This document shows positions 62,930 to 64,000 of a stretch of DNA of 64,000 nt, in pieces. Position numbers and translations under genes: made by a program. The notes below the pieces were generated by a model, which worked only from the letters and a program-made list of their open reading frames with translations, was not told where the DNA came from and did no database searches. Every line of letters begins with the position of its first letter. Position 1 is the stretch's first letter. Source of the stretch: Caldicellulosiruptor hydrothermalis 108 (GTDB lineage Bacteria > Bacillota > Thermoanaerobacteria > Caldicellulosiruptorales > Caldicellulosiruptoraceae); NCBI RefSeq assembly GCF_000166355.1, contig NC_014652.1, forward strand, positions 1,251,001 through 1,315,000. Reading direction: 5' to 3'.

Positions 62930-64000
62930 GTGTTAGAAAATATTTTTAAGCTCAAAGAAAGAAGAACTGATGTAAAGACAGAGGTAATAGCAGGTTTTAC
63001 TACATTTATCACAATGGCGTACATAATCTTTGTCAATCCTTCTATTCTTAGCACGACCGGACTTGACAAGCATGCTGTATTTTTTGCAACATGTATTGGT
63101 GCAGCAGTTGGAACGCTTATAATGGCACTCTATGCTAATCTTCCATTTGCTCTTGCACCTGGGATGGGCCTTAACGCTTTCTTTACCTACACTGTATGCC
63201 TTCAAATGAAATATACTCCACAGCAGGCATTAGCAGCAGTGTTTATATCAGGTATTATATTTGTTATCATCACAGCAGTTGGGCTCAGACAAGCAATAGT
63301 TCGTTCTATACCTCAATCTTTAAAACATGCTATGACAGCAGGTATTGGACTTTTTATAGCTTTTATCGGGTTTATAAACAGTGGAATAGTAGTAATAGAC
63401 TCCGGTTCCAAACTTCCAAAGTTCGGCGATTTTACATCTGCTTTTAAGTCTTTGACAAATGACCCAAATATAAACTCAGCAATAATATCTTCACGTGGTG
63501 CGATTGTTGCTCTTATAGGACTTTTAATTATAGGAATTTTGATTGCAAAAAGAGTAAAAGGCGCAATTATTATTGGAATAATTATAGCCACAGTAATAAG
63601 CTTTCCTTTGAAAATTGTGGATTTGTCGAAATTTAAATTTTCGCTGGAGGCATTTAAAGTCTCTGCCTTCAACTTTGATTTTGCAGGTCTATTTGCGGCA
63701 CATGGCCAAGGAGGCGGCATAGGTGCGGTTCTTCTTAGTCTTTTTGCGGTGATATTGACATTTACTCTCATAGATATGTTTGATAGCATCGGGACATTTG
63801 TAGGTCTTGCTGATAAGGCTGGGATGCTTGATGAAAAAGGAGATATTCCAAATATGGACAGGGCATTGATGTCTGACGCGATTGCAACAATTGTTGGGGC
63901 TATCTTTGGTACTTCTACAGTAACAACTTATATCGAAAGCGCAGCTGGTATAGAAGAAGGTGGAAGAACAGGTCTTACATCCTTGGTCACAGGTATTTTA
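62930..64000 (+). CDS. AzgA/PbuG-type purine (adenine, guanine or hypoxanthine) permease, partial
   Basis: Start of an NCS2/AzgA-family proton symporter: 357 codons are open to the right edge with no stop. The N-terminus MLENIFKLKERRTDVKTE, then AGFTTFITMAYIIFVNP, ALAPGMGLNAFFTY, and later LIDMFDSIGTFVGLADKAGM with GTSTVTTYIESAAGIEEGGRTGL, are AzgA/PbuG signatures that separate it from UraA/xanthine types. GTG start after AAAGGTGG. Families of this type in Firmicutes are often purine-riboswitch controlled, but none is recognisable here. The C-terminal quarter is missing. Confidence 0.92.
   Translation, partial: MLENIFKLKERRTDVKTEVIAGFTTFITMAYIIFVNPSILSTTGLDKHAVFFATCIGAAVGTLIMALYANLPFALAPGMGLNAFFTYTVCLQMKYTPQQALAAVFISGIIFVIITAVGLRQAIVRSIPQSLKHAMTAGIGLFIAFIGFINSGIVVIDSGSKLPKFGDFTSAFKSLTNDPNINSAIISSRGAIVALIGLLIIGILIAKRVKGAIIIGIIIATVISFPLKIVDLSKFKFSLEAFKVSAFNFDFAGLFAAHGQGGGIGAVLLSLFAVILTFTLIDMFDSIGTFVGLADKAGMLDEKGDIPNMDRALMSDAIATIVGAIFGTSTVTTYIESAAGIEEGGRTGLTSLVTGIL

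Noticed and set aside
62868-62930. Purine riboswitch in the permease leader
   Set aside because: The three-way-junction core sequences of the purine aptamer are absent and the leader is too short to hold one.
1-64000. Mobile elements, prophage, CRISPR arrays, toxin-antitoxin or defence genes
   Set aside because: No transposase or integrase motifs, no regularly spaced repeats and no cas-like proteins were seen in reading the window.

Overview
The window reads as ordinary chromosome of a thermophilic, low-GC, anaerobic Gram-positive bacterium of the clostridial type. Gene content and synteny resemble Caldicellulosiruptor, an inference from memory because no search was run. Pointers are AT-rich DNA with strong AGGAGG-type ribosome sites and many TTG/GTG starts, anaerobe enzymes (indolepyruvate:ferredoxin oxidoreductase, desulfoferrodoxin, Pta/AckA), Firmicute regulators (CtsR-type operator, LexA, PhoPR, a DivIVA-like protein), an alpha/beta-type SASP, and a 6S RNA placed beside a tcdA/yrvM gene as in Bacillus. 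I see no insertion sequence, prophage or CRISPR array.

Layout. 1-3.1 kb: end of a probable TetR gene plus a HlyD/ABC efflux operon, then tRNA-Leu(CAG). 3.4-9.0 kb: a GAF-GGDEF diguanylate cyclase behind a 19-A tract, nrdR, then CtsR-controlled hsp20 and clpB. 9.0-14.6 kb: an aryl-acid/2-oxoacid operon, paaK-iorA-iorB-paaK-ACT. 14.7-24.1 kb: a SASP gene facing the others, then miaB-mutS-mutL-miaA-hfq-ynbB-like, with lexA opposing. 24.3-32.6 kb: pta-ackA, desulfoferrodoxin, valS-folC, a small transaldolase and pgeF. 32.6-38.9 kb: a phosphate block, phoP-phoR, a Pit permease with its DUF47 partner on the other strand, and a Pho-box-driven pstB (frameshifted) with phoU and a QueT-like gene. 39.0-46.5 kb: a compact histidine operon, hisZGDCBHAF-IE. 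46.5-50.5 kb: a GDP-mannose pyrophosphorylase, MurJ, a GNAT enzyme and endonuclease III. 50.5-53.4 kb: two paralogous DUF2229 proteins and an ATP-dependent activase. 53.4-58.3 kb: 6S RNA, tcdA, a DivIVA-like protein, a PdaB-like deacetylase, an unknown protein, a tandem OB-fold SSB-like protein, pgsA and a small membrane protein. 58.3-64.0 kb: an AIR-synthase-like protein, a second two-component pair with an HtrA protease, and the start of an AzgA-type purine permease running off the end.

How it fits together. PhoPR, Pit/DUF47, pstB and phoU form a phosphate-response locus, and four 11-bp repeats before pstB are a good candidate PhoP site. The iorAB/paaK/ACT operon looks built for interconverting aryl 2-oxoacids, aryl-acyl-CoAs and aryl acids. 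Pta-AckA makes acetate and ATP. RR-HK-HtrA looks like an envelope-stress unit.

Best candidates for something undescribed are the DUF2229 pair with an activase but no recognisable dehydratase, the pstB frameshift sitting exactly on an A AAA AAA slippery heptamer, the poly-A tract in the diguanylate cyclase leader, and an inverted repeat that would bury a ribosome-binding site. Most of the window is conserved core genome.
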